Made by a program: the position numbers and the translations under genes | Notes under the pieces: model-generated | The model's input: only the letters and a program-made list of their open reading frames with translations | Told to the model about the DNA's origin: nothing | The model's database searches: none | Shown here: piece after piece, positions 23,847 to 32,314 of the stretch | Numbering within the stretch: position 1 is the first letter of the stretch | Layout: each line of letters starts with the position of its first letter | Assembly (NCBI GenBank): GCA_020717985.1 | Contig: DYDH01000015.1 | Span: 1 to 38,703, forward strand | Length of the DNA stretch: 38,703 nucleotides | Direction: 5' to 3' | Source of the DNA: Herpetosiphon sp. | GTDB lineage: Bacteria; Chloroflexota; Anaerolineae; Anaerolineales; Villigracilaceae

Positions 23847-25169
23847 TTAAGAGACTACAGCCGTCTGACTCTTCGCAACAACATCTTCCAGCATCTTGGT
23901 CGTCAAAGACTTCGGGCGTTCGAGAGGCTGTCCCAACGCGCGCGCCCACACCAGGTTGCAGGTCACCCCGAGAGCGCGTCCCACGCCGAACAACACAGTG
24001 TAGAAATCGAAATCGCGCACGCCATAGTAATACTGCAGCGTGCCAGAGATCGCATCCACATTCGGGGCTGGATTCTTCGCCTTGCCTTGTTCCTTGAGAA
24101 CAGTCGGCACAACATCGAAGACCATCTCCGCCAGGCGGATAAGTTCATCCTCCGGGAAGCGCGCCTTCGCAAATTCCAACTGCGCCATAAAACGCGGATC
24201 GGGCACACGCAAAACAGCATGTCCATAACCGGGGATGACATGACCGTCGTTCAGGGTGTCCCAGGCGAATTTATAAAGATCATCGCGGCTCGGCACGCCG
24301 CCAAATTTCTTATGCACATCCATCAACCAGCCAAGACACTCCTGGTTCGCAAGTCCATGTAAAGGTCCGGCAAGACCATTAAGCGCGGCGGAGAAAGCAA
24401 GGTACGGGTCGGAGAGCGCCGATCCAACGAGGTGCATTGTATGGGCTGAGACATTTCCAGACTCATGGTCAGAGTGAAGAATGAAGTACAGGCGGGCAAG
24501 TTCAGAATAACCCTTCCTGTCTGCGACGCCCATCATCTTCGCAAAGTTCGCACCATAATCCAACTTGGGATTGTATTTCGGCTTCTTGGTCTCGCCAAAA
24601 TATTTCATGCGATAGATAAACGCGGCAATGATGGGAAGCCTGGCGGTCAAGTCAAGACTGTCTTCCAGAGCCGCTTCCCAATAGACATCCTTCTTCATGC
24701 TATGATATTTATGCGCGAAGACCGAGCCATTCTGCAAAGCCAGAACAGCCTGCGACAGGAGAGTCATCGGGTGAGTCTCTTTCGGCATGGACTTAAGCAT
24801 CTTGTAAACATAATCCGGCACTTCCGAGCGTTTGGCCCACTCGGCTTCCACTTCCTGTGCCTGTTCCTTGGTCGGCAGTTCACCAATCATCAGCAAATAA
24901 TAGAACCCACCCACCAACGGCATCTTGCCGCCGCGGGCCTTGGGTAATTTCTTCAATACTTCGGGGATGGGCATGCCGCGGAAAAGAATGCCGTGCGCAG
25001 GATCCACGAAAGAAACATCGGTCAACAGGGATTTAATATCGCGCATCCCGCCAACGATCTGACCCACTGTTACATGGTCAACAACAACTTCGGCATGTTC
25101 TTTTGCAAGAGACTTAATGCGCTCACGCCACGCAGGCAATTGAGCGGAGATTTGTTCGTGTAAAATCAT
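23847..25169 (-). CDS. gltA: Citrate synthase, mitochondrial-like type
   Basis: This 440-residue protein condenses acetyl-CoA and oxaloacetate to citrate. The catalytic triad is visible as GPLHGLANQE (His271), GYGHAVLRVPDPR (His317) and NVDAISG (Asp372). The spacing and motif text (SDHESGNVSAHT, VGSALSDPYLAFSAALNGLAGP) resemble mitochondrial citrate synthase more than the hexameric E. coli type. The start at 25169 has AGGAGCTAATC upstream. It follows malate dehydrogenase by 114 bp on the same strand, so the two enzymes that make and use oxaloacetate are probably co-expressed. Confidence 0.93.
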   Translation of the reverse strand: MILHEQISAQLPAWRERIKSLAKEHAEVVVDHVTVGQIVGGMRDIKSLLTDVSFVDPAHGILFRGMPIPEVLKKLPKARGGKMPLVGGFYYLLMIGELPTKEQAQEVEAEWAKRSEVPDYVYKMLKSMPKETHPMTLLSQAVLALQNGSVFAHKYHSMKKDVYWEAALEDSLDLTARLPIIAAFIYRMKYFGETKKPKYNPKLDYGANFAKMMGVADRKGYSELARLYFILHSDHESGNVSAHTMHLVGSALSDPYLAFSAALNGLAGPLHGLANQECLGWLMDVHKKFGGVPSRDDLYKFAWDTLNDGHVIPGYGHAVLRVPDPRFMAQLEFAKARFPEDELIRLAEMVFDVVPTVLKEQGKAKNPAPNVDAISGTLQYYYGVRDFDFYTVLFGVGRALGVTCNLVWARALGQPLERPKSLTTKMLEDVVAKSQTAVVS

Positions 25170-25202
25170 GATTAGCTCCTATTTTTCCTTTGGGTGAAAA
25201 AT

Positions 25203-25275
25203 AAAAAGTCGGAAGTTGGTCTTGCAACCCTTGACCCTTCGATACGCTTCGGATCAGGGCAAGCCTTCGACTTTT
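25203..25275. repeat. Inverted repeat of dispersed-repeat type between mdh and gltA
   Basis: AAAAGTCGGAAG (from 25204) pairs with CCTTCGACTTTT (25264-25275) with a one-base bulge. The interior contains further complementary short words (CTTGC/GCAAG). The interior text resembles dispersed 'CCCTTCGA...CAGGGCAAG' repeats seen in many genomes, which is a memory-based impression. It may also end some mdh transcripts. Confidence 0.4.
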
Positions 25276-25283
25276 AACAAAAT

Positions 25284-26264
<981 letters not shown>

Positions 26265-26365
26265 TTAATTCTATCCGAAAGTACCACAGACCAAAAGTAC
26301 AAAATGTCACATCTTGTAATAAGTCGTCAAACTTTGTGACGAAAAATACAAACTACTTTTTAATC

Positions 26366-26404
26366 AAAAGAAGGACTCTCACATAAAACATGAGTCCTTC
26401 TTTT
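26366..26404. terminator. Strong hairpin downstream of trxB
   Basis: AAAAGAAGGACTC (26366-26378) and GAGTCCTTCTTTT (26392-26404) are exact complements around a 13-base loop. The arm ends in a T-tract in both directions, so it can stop leftward trxB transcripts. Confidence 0.7.
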
Positions 26405-26406
26405 GG

Positions 26407-26507
26407 GTGAAGCGCATCCCTCTTTGATTAACGAGACGAATCTTCTCGATGAGATTCCGCCTCTTAATCAGAATCAGGCAAAGGGTCGGGACGATGCGCC
26501 GCTTCAC
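26407..26507. other. ~100-nt nested palindromic element between trxB and its terminator
   Basis: GTGAAGCG (26407-26414) pairs with CGCTTCAC (26500-26507). Inside it are CATCCC against GGG..GATG, then GATTAA (26426-26431) against TTAATC (26464-26469), then GAATCT against GAGATTC (26451-26457). The nested pairing suggests a small palindromic insertion (MITE-like) or a structured 3' RNA. It begins 9 bp after the trxB stop. Confidence 0.45.
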
Positions 26508-26515
26508 TCTTAACG

Positions 26516-27457
26516 TCAGGCTGATTCTGCTTCGAGGAATCTTGTCGCCTGTATGGCTGCGGCAGCGCCCATTCCCGCCGAGGTGATCACCTGTCGGAAG
26601 TGCGGATCGGCAATCTCACCAGCCGCATACACGCCCTGCACACTTGTTTCCATTTTTTCATTCACAATGACAAAACCCAGGTCGCTCATATTCAATTGAC
26701 CTTTGAACATCTGCGTATTCGGCACATGACCGATAAAGATGAACAGCCCATCCGTATCAAAAGTGGATTCAACGCCTGTTTTGACGTTCTTCAATTTCAA
26801 AGTGTCCACTTTATCCGAGCCAACGACCTCGGTCACCACGGTATCCCAGATGAATTTCATCTTTGGATGCTCCTTGGCGCGCTTCTGCAAAATGGGGCTG
26901 GCGCGGAGTTCATCACGGCGATGGATAATGGTCACAGAAGAAGCGTAGCGTGTAATGAAGAGACCCTCTTCAAGAGCGCTGTCTCCGCCGCCTACGACTA
27001 CAACTTTCTTATCCTTGAAGAACCAGCCGTCACAAGTGGCGCAGTAGGAAACGCCGCGGCCTGTCAACTCAACTTCGCCGGGCACATTGAGATGGGTTGG
27101 GTTCGCACCCGTGGACAGGATCAACGTGTCGGCTTTGTATTCGCCGCTATCGGTTGTGACCTTGAATGGGCGCTGTGATAAATCCACTTCATTTGCCACA
27201 TCAAACTCAACTTTCGCGCCAAAGTTTTCCGCCTGCTTCTGGAACAACTCACCCAACTCTGGTCCGCCCACGCCTGTGGGAAAACCCGGGTAATTTTCGA
27301 TTGTATGCGTCAACGCGGCCTGACCGCCCAACTGCATCCCTGTCAACACAACGGGAGCCAGTTCCGCGCGCGCCGCATATAACGCCGCCGCCAACCCCGC
27401 AGGTCCCGCTCCCAGCACCAAAACTTTCACATGTTTTTCATTACCATTAGTAGCCAT
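26516..27457 (-). CDS. trxB: Thioredoxin-disulfide reductase
   Basis: This 313-residue flavoprotein reduces thioredoxin with NADPH. The FAD loop is VLGAGPAGLAA (14-24), the redox-active pair is YCATCDG (Cys139, Cys142), the NADPH loop is VVGGGDSALEEG (155-166) followed by the 2'-phosphate site HRRDELRA, and the second FAD motif is VQGVYAAGEIAD near the C-terminus. Length and order are normal for the low-molecular-weight type. It lies upstream of mdh on the same strand but is separated by a strong terminator, so it is probably a separate unit. Confidence 0.95.
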   Translation of the reverse strand: MATNGNEKHVKVLVLGAGPAGLAAALYAARAELAPVVLTGMQLGGQAALTHTIENYPGFPTGVGGPELGELFQKQAENFGAKVEFDVANEVDLSQRPFKVTTDSGEYKADTLILSTGANPTHLNVPGEVELTGRGVSYCATCDGWFFKDKKVVVVGGGDSALEEGLFITRYASSVTIIHRRDELRASPILQKRAKEHPKMKFIWDTVVTEVVGSDKVDTLKLKNVKTGVESTFDTDGLFIFIGHVPNTQMFKGQLNMSDLGFVIVNEKMETSVQGVYAAGEIADPHFRQVITSAGMGAAAAIQATRFLEAESA

Positions 27458-27581
27458 TGTATTTTCCTGTTAGGTGAAGTCCACCTGTGTTTATTTTATT
27501 TTTCCAACCATAACCAAGACAACAATTCGTCAATCTTTATTACTGTCCCGCATTGTATCAGATGCGTAAAAGCGCGGAAAG

Positions 27582-27971
27582 TTACAAGTTTTGTAGCTGA
27601 ATATGTCCTGCAAGCCAGTCTGTAAATCCACTCCGCCCAAGTTTCCCTGATGCAACGGACAGAATAATTTCCACCTGTTCATCTATGTCTGCGTTGATTT
27701 TATATCCATTCAAAACTAAAAACGCCTCCATAACCGCATGTCCTGTACGTTTGTTGCCATCTGCAAATGGGTGATTTTGAATTAAAGAAAATCCCAGAGC
27801 CGCAGCTTTATCTACGAGGCTGGGATAAAGTTCCTGATCGTTAAATGTCATGTAAGGCTGTGCAACAGCGGACTCCAATGCGCCGAGGTCGCGAATCCCA
27901 ATCAATCCACCTGATTGCCGCATGACGCGCTGGTAAGTATCAAGTGCTTCAGCAACGGTGATATAGCGCAT
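27582..27971 (-). CDS. doc: Doc-family toxin (Fic fold)
   Basis: This 129-residue protein has the Fic/Doc active-site loop NHPFADGNKRTGHAV (66-80; catalytic His67) and the typical opening YITVAEALDTYQRVM. Doc toxins phosphorylate elongation factor EF-Tu and stop translation. The Doc consensus HxFx(D/N)(A/G)NKR is intact, so it looks active. It starts 5 bp after the stop of the small upstream gene, the normal antitoxin-toxin order. The gene symbol is by family. Confidence 0.85.
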   Translation of the reverse strand: MRYITVAEALDTYQRVMRQSGGLIGIRDLGALESAVAQPYMTFNDQELYPSLVDKAAALGFSLIQNHPFADGNKRTGHAVMEAFLVLNGYKINADIDEQVEIILSVASGKLGRSGFTDWLAGHIQLQNL

Positions 27972-27976
27972 GATGA

Positions 27977-28174
27977 TTAGGCCAGCCGTTTATATAGCTC
28001 TTTATTTTTCTCAAGAACATATTCAAGGGCTTTTTGAAAATCTGCCTGCGGACGCGCTATGAGTTCCTCCACGCTCACACGCAGAAGTTCTTCAGGAGCA
28101 ACACGAAATTGTTTTGCAAGGTCTTCCAATCTTTGCAGGCGGTCTTCCGAAAGGGTAACTGTAATTGTGACCAT
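27977..28174 (-). CDS. Small antitoxin-like protein, ribbon-helix-helix type
   Basis: This is a 65-residue protein. The start VTITVTLSEDRLQRLEDLAKQF reads as a strand followed by two helices, like ribbon-helix-helix DNA-binding antitoxins. The C-terminal part, ending QKALEYVLEKNKELYKRLA, is helical and charged and could insert into the Doc active site region. I chose the ATG at 28174 because GAGG lies five bases upstream; an upstream GTG at 28180 overlaps that site. It precedes the Doc gene by 5 bp, so it is the likely cognate antitoxin and autorepressor. It is not a clear Phd homologue. Confidence 0.7.
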   Translation of the reverse strand: MVTITVTLSEDRLQRLEDLAKQFRVAPEELLRVSVEELIARPQADFQKALEYVLEKNKELYKRLA

Positions 28175-28355
28175 GGGCACCTCTATTTCAATTATACATC
28201 CTCCAAAAGAGCAAAAGATTTGTCTTACAAAACCTCTGATACTCCTCTAACACGACCTCCACAAACCCTCCCGCGCTCATCCACAATTCCTCCACATTGG
28301 ATTGATAAAGTAGAGGCGAAAGAACAAACAAATCAAACACCTATTGGAGGTAAAA

Positions 28356-28832
28356 ATGTCTCGTAAAGGTCCTTTCGTTGTACTAAGAGTTATCGGTTTT
28401 CTGCTCGTTGTCGCGCTGTTCATCGGCGGCGGAGCAATGGCTTACAGGGCTGGCGTGGCGCAGGGAATCTCACAGGCTCCCGCAGTGGCAACCGCCATAT
28501 CCAAAGCCGCTGAAAGCGGACAGGTCGCACCCGTCCCGCAGATGTACGGGCGTGAATTTAACTATGGTTACGGTTATGGTCCTGGCTACCCCATGATGCA
28601 CGGTCATCACTTTGGGTTCTTCCCCATCGGCGCGATCTGCGGCTCCATCTTCTTCCTCTTTCTCTTCCTCGGCTTTATGAAAATGATGTTCTTCCGCAGC
28701 ATGATGTGGGGTGGTCGTTATGGTGGACACCACGGCCCGCCGTGGATGAGATATCATGGACATGGCTGTGAAGAGCACGAAGAAGACGGAAAGAAGGAAG
28801 GCGAAAGTAAGGAAGAGGGTAAAAAGGAATAA
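28356..28832 (+). CDS. His/Met/Gly-rich small membrane protein
   Basis: This 158-residue protein has an N-terminal membrane helix (about 7-30) and a second (about 82-105). Between them lies a Gly/Tyr-rich stretch with PMMHGHHFG. After the second helix comes a Met/His/Gly run (MKMMFF, MMWGGRYGGHHG, RYHGHG), ending in a Glu/Lys tail. Clustered His, Met and one Cys suggest metal binding, but no known family is recognised. GGAGG precedes the ATG at 28356; a TTG at 28344 is rejected. A two-component pair follows on the same strand, so it may belong to that system's regulon or sensing apparatus (inference). Confidence 0.6.
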   Translation: MSRKGPFVVLRVIGFLLVVALFIGGGAMAYRAGVAQGISQAPAVATAISKAAESGQVAPVPQMYGREFNYGYGYGPGYPMMHGHHFGFFPIGAICGSIFFLFLFLGFMKMMFFRSMMWGGRYGGHHGPPWMRYHGHGCEEHEEDGKKEGESKEEGKKE

Positions 28833-28851
28833 GGGATAAGTAAAAAGTAAC

Positions 28852-28899
28852 GAGTAACGAGTTCCGGCAAAAGTAACATATCGCTGGAACTCGTTACTC
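28852..28899. repeat. Perfect palindrome before the response regulator gene
   Basis: GAGTAACGAGTTCC (28852-28865) and GGAACTCGTTACTC (28886-28899) are exact complements around a 20-base loop. A run of TCTC/CATT words follows up to 28935. It may end the small membrane protein transcript; no T-run is present. Confidence 0.55.
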
Positions 28900-28949
28900 A
28901 CTTCTCGTTTCTCATTCCTCATTTCTCATTCATCCTTTATACTCCCCCC

Positions 28950-29633
28950 ATGCAAGAACTCATCCTGATCGTTGACGACGAACCCAAGATCGTACGCCTT
29001 GCGCGTGATTATCTTGAAAAGAATGGCTATCGCGTCGTAACTGCCGCCGACGGTCAATCTGCATTGACGACTGCCCGCCGCGAAAAGCCCGACCTGATCG
29101 TCCTCGACTTGATGCTACCCATCATGGATGGACGCGAAGTATGCAAAATTCTGCGCCGCGAAAGTGATGTGCCAATCATCATGCTCACCGCGCTCGCCGA
29201 AGAAGTGGACCAGATCACAGGTCTCGAGATCGGCGCGGATGATTACATCACCAAGCCATTTTCTCCGCGCGCGCTGGTTGCCAGAGTCCGCGCCATGCTG
29301 CGGCGAACACGCGGCGAGATTAGAACCCCAGCCATTATCCGCGTGGACGCGCTTGAAATCAACTCGGAGAAATATACTGTCTCATACAACAGCGTGCCTG
29401 TTCACCTCACACCCAACGAATTCAAATTGCTTCAACTTCTCGCCAGCCGTCCCGGGCAAACGCTGACCCGCGAACAACTGCTCGACGACCTGCACGGAGC
29501 CGCATCCAGCGTTGACCGCAGCGTAGATTCACATATCAAGAACCTGCGCCGCAAACTTGAAACCGAATCGCAAAAGCCGCTGATCGAAACTGTCTACGGC
29601 ATCGGCTATCGTTATATAAATGTTGAACGTTAA
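28950..29633 (+). CDS. OmpR/PhoB-family response regulator
   Basis: This 227-residue protein has a receiver domain (acid pocket VDDEPK at 8-13, phospho-acceptor LIVLDLMLP with Asp53, switch Thr in MLTAL, Lys in YITKPF) and a winged-helix DNA-binding domain (about 125-224) ending ETVYGIGYRY. It controls transcription when phosphorylated by the kinase that starts 17 bp after it. Targets are unknown; the membrane protein upstream is a candidate. Confidence 0.92.
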   Translation: MQELILIVDDEPKIVRLARDYLEKNGYRVVTAADGQSALTTARREKPDLIVLDLMLPIMDGREVCKILRRESDVPIIMLTALAEEVDQITGLEIGADDYITKPFSPRALVARVRAMLRRTRGEIRTPAIIRVDALEINSEKYTVSYNSVPVHLTPNEFKLLQLLASRPGQTLTREQLLDDLHGAASSVDRSVDSHIKNLRRKLETESQKPLIETVYGIGYRYINVER

Positions 29634-29642
29634 ACGTTCAAC
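29622..29642. repeat. Short hairpin over the response regulator stop codon
   Basis: GTTGAACGT (29622-29630) and ACGTTCAAC (29634-29642) pair around the stop codon TAA. It lies between the regulator and kinase genes and could tune the ratio of the two products. Confidence 0.45.
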
Positions 29643-29650
29643 ACAAAACC

Positions 29651-30742
29651 ATGCGCCCACACGACCACACCCCCCACCACTTCCCGCCCATGCACTGGAG
29701 CAGCAAACGCCGCTCCATTTTTCGCGGCGTGGCATTTGTCTTTGGCACAATGACCTTCTTCATCATCGCCGCCATTGCGGTTGCCATTTATTACATTACC
29801 ACGCAAACACAGCATGACCTTCACGGCGGCATTTTGATTCCACTGTGCGGGCTTCCCCTGCTTTTCATGTTCATCGCCTCACTCATCGGTCGGTGGGGCT
29901 ATCGCCGCTTTGGCGGACCAATGGCAGATGTCATATCTGCCATTGACGCGGTTGCCGAAGGCGATTTGAGCATTCGTGTGCGCGAACATTTCCCCGGCGA
30001 CCTTGGTCAACTTGCGCGGCGCTTCAATCACATGATCGCCGAGCTTGAACGCGCCGAGCATCAGCGCCGCAATCTCACCGCCGATATTGCCCATGAACTT
30101 CGCACGCCGCTTCACATTATTCAAGGCAACCTCGAAGGAATTATTGACGGCGTTTATCGGCCGACTCCCGAACACATCAACAACACCTTGGATGAAACGA
30201 AACTGCTCGCCCGTCTCGTGAATGACTTACAGACTCTTTCTCTGGCGGAGGCAGGGCAATTACCGCTTCACCCCACCCGATTCCTGATTGCCGACCTGAT
30301 GGATGATCTCACTTCGAGTTTTTCCGCCCAAGCCAAGTCCCTCGGCATTGACTTGCAATCGAACATCACCGACGCAACAAAAGAAATCACCGCCGACTAC
30401 GACAGATTGAATCAAGTGTTATCGAATTTAATTTCAAACGCGATTCGACACACGCCCAAAGATGGGACAATTTCCCTCGAAACAAGCACAGCTCCCTTCG
30501 GGGAATCAACTTCCAGCGGGGTACGAATCGCTGTCAGGGATACAGGTCAAGGCATCCCGGCAGAAGACATCCCCTTTATCTTTGACAGATTCTGGCGGGG
30601 AGATAAATCCCGCACCGAAAGAACCAACAGCGGACTCGGACTCGCAATTGCCAAACAACTCATCCTAGCACATCATGGCACGATCGAAGTCCAAAGCGAA
30701 GTCGGCAAAGGCACAACATTTATCATTGAATTGCCCGCATAA
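29651..30742 (+). CDS. Membrane sensor histidine kinase
   Basis: This 363-residue protein has two N-terminal membrane helices (about 26-50 and 60-80) separated by a very short outer loop, then a HAMP domain (about 83-138). The dimerisation/phosphoacceptor helix is ADIAHELRTPLHIIQG (His148). The ATPase domain follows, with NLISNAIRHTP (N box), DTGQGIP, FIFDRFWRGDKSR and GLGLAIAKQL. The His-rich N-terminal cytoplasmic start (MRPHDHTPHHFPPMHW) is unusual. The short periplasmic loop suggests it senses the membrane or an intramembrane partner. It is paired with the regulator at 28950-29633. Confidence 0.9.
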   Translation: MRPHDHTPHHFPPMHWSSKRRSIFRGVAFVFGTMTFFIIAAIAVAIYYITTQTQHDLHGGILIPLCGLPLLFMFIASLIGRWGYRRFGGPMADVISAIDAVAEGDLSIRVREHFPGDLGQLARRFNHMIAELERAEHQRRNLTADIAHELRTPLHIIQGNLEGIIDGVYRPTPEHINNTLDETKLLARLVNDLQTLSLAEAGQLPLHPTRFLIADLMDDLTSSFSAQAKSLGIDLQSNITDATKEITADYDRLNQVLSNLISNAIRHTPKDGTISLETSTAPFGESTSSGVRIAVRDTGQGIPAEDIPFIFDRFWRGDKSRTERTNSGLGLAIAKQLILAHHGTIEVQSEVGKGTTFIIELPA

Positions 30743-30762
30743 ACGAAACACGCAACACGTTT

Positions 30763-32112
30763 TTACTTCACAGCCTTATCCGTAATCTCCAGCGCCTTAT
30801 CCAAAATATCCATTCCCTCTTTTAATTCTTCTTCGGTGATAATCAACGGCGGGATAATCAACACGGTATGCCAGTGGGTGTACAAAAACAAGCCGTGATC
30901 GGTGCAATATTTTCTCAGCGCAACCATCTCAGGCGCGGAGCCGTTCCACGGAGCCATCGGATCTTTGGTCTTGCGATCTTTGACCAACTCAAGAATGCCG
31001 AACAACCCAATATTGCGAACCTCGCCAACGGACGGATGCGCTTCGCCGAGATCGGTCAGCATCTTCCGCAAAACCGCGCCCATGCTCGCGGCATGCTCGA
31101 CGATTTTATCTTCCTTCATCACGCTGATATTCGCCACAGCCGCCGCCAATGAAATGGGATGCGAGGTGTAGGTCAGTCCGCTTTCAAAGGCATGGTCATC
31201 GAATGCCGCCGCAATCTCAGGCTTCATCGCCACCGCTCCCAGCGGCGCATACGCGGACGTAAGTCCCTTTGCCATCGTCATGATATCTGGAACAACATTC
31301 CAATGCTCAATGGCGAACATTTTGCCCGTGCGACCAAATCCGCTCATCACTTCGTCGCAGATCATCACGATGCCGTATTTGTCGCACAAGGCGCGCACGC
31401 CCTGCATGTATCCCTGCGGCGGGATAATGATGCCGTTCGTACCAGTCACCGATTCCATGAGAATGCCCGCAATGGACTCAGGTCCCTCATATAAAATAAT
31501 TTCTTCCAAATGGTTGAGATAATCCTGTGCAAAGTCCGCTTCTGAAATATCGGGATTGGTGCGATGGAATGTGGAACGATAACGATACGGGTCGAGGAAA
31601 TGCACCACGCCTGTCATCAGGTTTGGTTCCCAGCCTACGCGTCGCGGATCGCCTGTGACAGCCATCGCGCCAGCGCTTGCACCGTGATACGAACGGTAAC
31701 GTGAAAGAATTTTGTGGCGCTTGGTATATCCGCGGGCAAGTTTGATGGCGTTCTCGTTTGCATCTGCGCCGCCGAGAGTGAATAGAACCTTAGTCAACGC
31801 GCCCTGCGGAGTAATTTCAGCCACCGCCCTACTCGCAATCGCGCGGATTTTGGTCGCCATGCCTGGCGCGGCATATGGCAGTTCGGCGGCTTGATCCTGC
31901 ATGGCTTTGATCACCCGCTCGTTGCCGTGACCAATATTGACGCACATGGTCATCGAGTTGAAATCAAGATAGCGTTTATCATCCACATCCCAAAAATACA
32001 CGCCCTTGGCGCGTTTAATGGCAATGGGATTCACTTTGGCTTGCGCCGACCAAGTCCAGAAAACATGCTCTTTGGAGAGCGGGAGAATTTCATCATCGGG
32101 GAGATCAAACAT
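30763..32112 (-). CDS. Class III PLP aminotransferase (omega-amino acid/taurine-pyruvate type)
   Basis: This 449-residue enzyme has class III aminotransferase motifs: GVYFWDVDDKRYLDF, SRYRSYHGASAGAMAVTGD, MICDEVMSGFGRTGKMF (Asp253 for the PLP nitrogen) and TMAKGLTSAYAPLGA (PLP Lys282). The family includes taurine-pyruvate, beta-alanine-pyruvate and 4-aminobutyrate aminotransferases; I cannot pick one. I chose ATG 32112 because GAGG lies five bases upstream. A longer frame to 32205 adds 31 low-complexity residues and is less likely. It stands alone, convergent with the histidine kinase. Any link to the amine cluster 16 kb away is speculation. Confidence 0.82.
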   Translation of the reverse strand: MFDLPDDEILPLSKEHVFWTWSAQAKVNPIAIKRAKGVYFWDVDDKRYLDFNSMTMCVNIGHGNERVIKAMQDQAAELPYAAPGMATKIRAIASRAVAEITPQGALTKVLFTLGGADANENAIKLARGYTKRHKILSRYRSYHGASAGAMAVTGDPRRVGWEPNLMTGVVHFLDPYRYRSTFHRTNPDISEADFAQDYLNHLEEIILYEGPESIAGILMESVTGTNGIIIPPQGYMQGVRALCDKYGIVMICDEVMSGFGRTGKMFAIEHWNVVPDIMTMAKGLTSAYAPLGAVAMKPEIAAAFDDHAFESGLTYTSHPISLAAAVANISVMKEDKIVEHAASMGAVLRKMLTDLGEAHPSVGEVRNIGLFGILELVKDRKTKDPMAPWNGSAPEMVALRKYCTDHGLFLYTHWHTVLIIPPLIITEEELKEGMDILDKALEITDKAVK

Positions 32113-32314
32113 GGGAACCTCGTTTTGGATTTTGGTAGTCGAGCCGCCGTGCTCTTTGCGGCGTATCAAGACCACGATTTTGGATTTACGATTTGCAATT
32201 TGCAAATTCAGGATTACCTTTGCTATTTTTTATTACAGCCAGGCGGCGTTTTGGCATTTGAGTTCTCTTTTGTTTTTGAAGGTCTACATCTTCTTCTTAC
32301 TTGAAAACAATCAT

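Noticed and set aside
32113-32205. Longer N-terminus for the class III aminotransferase
   Set aside because: The extra 31 residues look like translated repeat text, and a ribosome site sits directly before the internal ATG at 32112.
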